Source: Chryseobacterium viscerum (GTDB taxonomy: Bacteria; Bacteroidota; Bacteroidia; Flavobacteriales; Weeksellaceae). From it: 64,000 nucleotides of DNA. Location: contig NZ_JAPDFT010000006.1 of NCBI RefSeq assembly GCF_025949665.1, positions 108,881 to 172,880 on the forward strand, written 5' to 3'. Of the stretch, positions 61,791 through 64,000 are shown in pieces (the first letter of the stretch is position 1; each line of letters opens with the position of its first letter). The notes under the pieces are model-generated. The model did no database searches. It saw nothing but the letters and a program-made list of their open reading frames with translations, and was not told the origin of the DNA. The position numbers and the translations under genes are program-made.

Positions 61791-64000
61791 ATGAAGAAAT
61801 TCTTTACCTCTTTAATTCTGTTTCTCTGTTTGATCTGTACAGGCTTTGTATCCAAAGTCTCAGCTCAGGCAGGTCAGATCGGGACAGGAACGGGTACCTC
61901 TGTGTATCTCCCCATACGTTCCTATTATGGGTATAGTTATTCCCAGCAGATCTATACTGCTGCGGAAGTTTCGGCTGCCATTGGTACGTCGACCTATATC
62001 ACAGCCATAAAGTTTTATGTAAACACCGTATCAAATTCTCCGGATTCCTACAAGGATTGGGTTGTTTACATGGGGAACACTACCCAAAATAACTTTACGT
62101 CCAACACAAACTGGATACCATTAGGTTCCTTAACTCAGGTATATGCAGGAGATTTACCTGCTATAACAAATGGAAACTGGGTTACTCTTCAGTTGAATAG
62201 CCCGTTTATTTGGAATGGAACAGACAATCTTGCGATTGCTGTTAATGAAAAAACACCAGGTTATTCTTCTTCTCCGGGTACGGCTTGGGGAACTTATAAT
62301 GCTGGGGCTAACAGAGGTATTCTTTATTATGAAGATACTACAAACCCAAATCCGGCTTCACCACCTTCTGCATCAGACCGATATTCTGATATTCCCAGAA
62401 TACAGTTGGTAAGTCATCAGCTGACTCCATGTACTACTGCTCCTCCAACGAATATTACTGTGAGTAACATAACCACAGTGTCAGCAGTTGTTAACTGGTA
62501 TACGGCTACAGGTTCTACTTATGTAGTAAGATACAGAAGTTTACCTTCAGGCGCATGGCAGCAGATTAATGTTACCGCTCCTCTTTCAGGGAGTGCTACA
62601 ATTCCTGGACTAACAGAACAAACCCAGTATGAAGTTCAGGTAGCTACGGTCTGTGGAGGTACTCAGGGAGCATTTTCTTCCAGTGTAAACTTTACAACTC
62701 CGGCGCTCAGCTATTGTAATTCAGCGGCTACGAGTACTTTTATTGATGGGTACATAAGCCAGGTGACAGTCAATGCACAAGGAGCTCCTTCAATGAACAG
62801 TAACTCTAATCAAAGTGGGTACACAGATTATAGTACAGATCCTACAAGATTAGTTACTTTGGTAAGAGGTGGTACTGCTTCTGTTTCTGTAGTAAAAACA
62901 TGGCCAGGTTCTCAGTATAGCTTCTTAACAGGAGTTTGGATTGACTTTAACCGTAATGGTATTTTTGAAGCTACTGAAAGAGTATTGACTTCACCAAGTA
63001 ATACAACAACGCCGGTTACTGCCACATTCAATATACCAACTGCCGCAGGTGGTGCGTATACTGGGAACTTAACTACCAGAATGCGTGTTGTAATGAATGA
63101 ATACAGTCCTATTAATGCTTGTGGAACGTATTCTTATGGTGAAACTGAGGATTATGCTGTTAAACTAATAGATTTATCAGCGTGTACTACAGCTCCACCT
63201 TCTGACATTCAGGTAAACAATGTAACTCCTTCTTCCGCTAACGTTACTTGGACATCAACTACAGGAGCTACTTATATTGTAAGATATAGAGTTTCTCCTT
63301 CTGGTGCTTGGCAGCAGATTGCTGTAAATACACCTTTGGTAAGTAACCAAATACTTACAGGATTATTAGAGCAGACAGCATATGAAGTTCAGGTAGCTAC
63401 TATTTGTGGAGGTACTACAGGAGCATTCTCTCCGAGTGTAAACTTTACAACTCCGGCTCTTACTTATTGTACGGCAGGTCCTACAGGTAATAGTGCTACT
63501 AGTGGATATATTAATAATGTAACCGTTACTCCTACGAATACTCCTATCATGTTGAGTAATTCAGGATCGGATAACTATAAAGATTACACTCCAGACCCTA
63601 CAAGAGTAGTTATATTCGAAAGAGGTTCTGCAAATAATAAAATTTCTGTAAACAAATACTGGCCAGGTTCTCCTACATCTTATGGAGTTTCAGCTTGGGT
63701 AGACTTTAACAGAAACGGAACATTTGAAACGAGTGAGAGAATTCTGAATACTACTTATAATACAACTACTCCGGTAACGGCAACTTTTGCTGTCCCTACA
63801 GTAGCGAGTGGAAATGTATATACAGGAAACCTTCCTACCCGTATGCGTGTCGTAATGAGATATTTTGATAACGCTACCCCTTGCGGAACATTTAGTCAGG
63901 GAGAAGTAGAGGATTATGCAGTGAAATTTGTAGATTCTCAACCATGTTCAACAGCTCCTCCAACGAATATTACAGTAAATAATATTGGTGCAACTACTGC
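61791..64000 (+). CDS. Large secreted protein with repeated FnIII-GEVED modules (cut by window end)
   Basis: The frame is open for 736 codons from ATG 61791 to the window end, so the protein is larger. A signal peptide ends near KVSAQ. A first domain (about 25-205) is beta-rich, with GNWVTLQLNSPFIWNGTDNLAI. Then FnIII (TEQTQYEVQVATVCGG) and GEVED (YGETEDYAVKL) alternate in units of roughly 250 residues: FnIII at about 215-300 and 465-555, GEVED between them and again after, and a third FnIII starts at the edge. Two upstream T9SS cargoes suggest a T9SS tail beyond the window. Adhesin or cargo role is inferred. Confidence 0.88.
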   Translation, partial: MKKFFTSLILFLCLICTGFVSKVSAQAGQIGTGTGTSVYLPIRSYYGYSYSQQIYTAAEVSAAIGTSTYITAIKFYVNTVSNSPDSYKDWVVYMGNTTQNNFTSNTNWIPLGSLTQVYAGDLPAITNGNWVTLQLNSPFIWNGTDNLAIAVNEKTPGYSSSPGTAWGTYNAGANRGILYYEDTTNPNPASPPSASDRYSDIPRIQLVSHQLTPCTTAPPTNITVSNITTVSAVVNWYTATGSTYVVRYRSLPSGAWQQINVTAPLSGSATIPGLTEQTQYEVQVATVCGGTQGAFSSSVNFTTPALSYCNSAATSTFIDGYISQVTVNAQGAPSMNSNSNQSGYTDYSTDPTRLVTLVRGGTASVSVVKTWPGSQYSFLTGVWIDFNRNGIFEATERVLTSPSNTTTPVTATFNIPTAAGGAYTGNLTTRMRVVMNEYSPINACGTYSYGETEDYAVKLIDLSACTTAPPSDIQVNNVTPSSANVTWTSTTGATYIVRYRVSPSGAWQQIAVNTPLVSNQILTGLLEQTAYEVQVATICGGTTGAFSPSVNFTTPALTYCTAGPTGNSATSGYINNVTVTPTNTPIMLSNSGSDNYKDYTPDPTRVVIFERGSANNKISVNKYWPGSPTSYGVSAWVDFNRNGTFETSERILNTTYNTTTPVTATFAVPTVASGNVYTGNLPTRMRVVMRYFDNATPCGTFSQGEVEDYAVKFVDSQPCSTAPPTNITVNNIGATT
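62429..64000 (+). repeat. Tandem coding repeat, unit about 755 bases
   Basis: Within the last gene the CxTAPPxNI / CxTAPPSDI units begin near 62429, 63182 and 63945, spaced about 753 and 763 bases. Stretches such as the one around CAGGTAGCTAC and the TTTGATTTTAACCGxAATGG-like GEVED part recur with high identity, so recombination between units is likely. Confidence 0.75.

Overview
The window comes from a low-GC Bacteroidota genome, most likely Chryseobacterium or a close relative in the Weeksellaceae. The signs are -7 promoter boxes of the Bacteroidota form TAnnTTTG in front of many genes, type IX secretion (T9SS) sorting tails, delta-60 and GEVED/fibronectin modules, a tonB-exbB-exbD-exbD cluster, a bacillithiol gene, a single-subunit-b succinate dehydrogenase, and Flavobacteriia-type DUF2480, DUF3276, DUF6048 and DUF6452 genes. 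No prophage, insertion sequence, CRISPR array or rRNA operon was seen; most of the window is chromosomal core with accessory patches.

Layout. 1-2746 (minus): tilS overlapping a window-truncated dsbD. 2834-3667: OmpA-type lipoprotein. 3720-5905 (minus): an HTTM (vitamin-K-carboxylase-related) membrane protein with two unrecognised membrane-anchored proteins. 6325-6877: a small minus-strand gene and, opposite, a 51-residue leader-type peptide with a cystine-knot-like cysteine order. 7008-10532: O-methyltransferase, NlpC/P60 hydrolase, DUF1648, cupin and the Kdo transferase waaA. 10524-12960 (minus): acyltransferase, glycosyltransferase and an unknown protein. 13106-16578: surface lipoprotein and leuS. 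16819-22685: TonB energy-transduction cluster with a PstS-like lipoprotein and a TPR protein. 22768-23597: bshB1 and tRNA-His. 23945-26041 (minus): PUR-type nucleic-acid-binding protein and an ABC exporter. 26133-29962: nusB, DUF1573 lipoprotein, yajC, an SDR enzyme and an MscS channel. 30107-31642: T9SS cargo. 31681-35014 (minus): ku and a ligD split into two reading frames. 35161-37164: a Crp/Fnr regulator and purA. 37249-41326 (minus): astacin-like lipoprotein, aspS and an ankyrin protein, followed by an ankyrin gene remnant. 41697-47209: MATE pump, ribosomal protein bTHX, DUF937, a DUF2723-like membrane protein, DUF2480 and lpxB. 47250-50256: GH99 mannosidase and ComEC. 50402-53883: sdhCAB. 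54193-58440: thioredoxin-fold lipoprotein without its CxxC, rlmD and two DUF genes. 58621-64000: two large T9SS-type secreted proteins, the second running off the window.

How the genes fit together. The window is rich in envelope functions: lipid A (lpxB, waaA), lipoproteins in two classes (with and without an acidic surface-export patch after the cysteine), TonB energisation, T9SS cargo and a likely mannan hydrolase. Ku and LigD form a two-component end-joining system. The items most worth a second look are the cystine-knot-like leader peptide (6722-6877), the ligD split at an A9 tract where a -1 shift exactly restores an 849-residue protein, and a pair of matching palindromes placed identically upstream of the Crp/Fnr gene and purA. 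Gene start coordinates were moved downstream of the longest ORF wherever a -7 box, signal peptide or overlapping gene made an internal start more likely.
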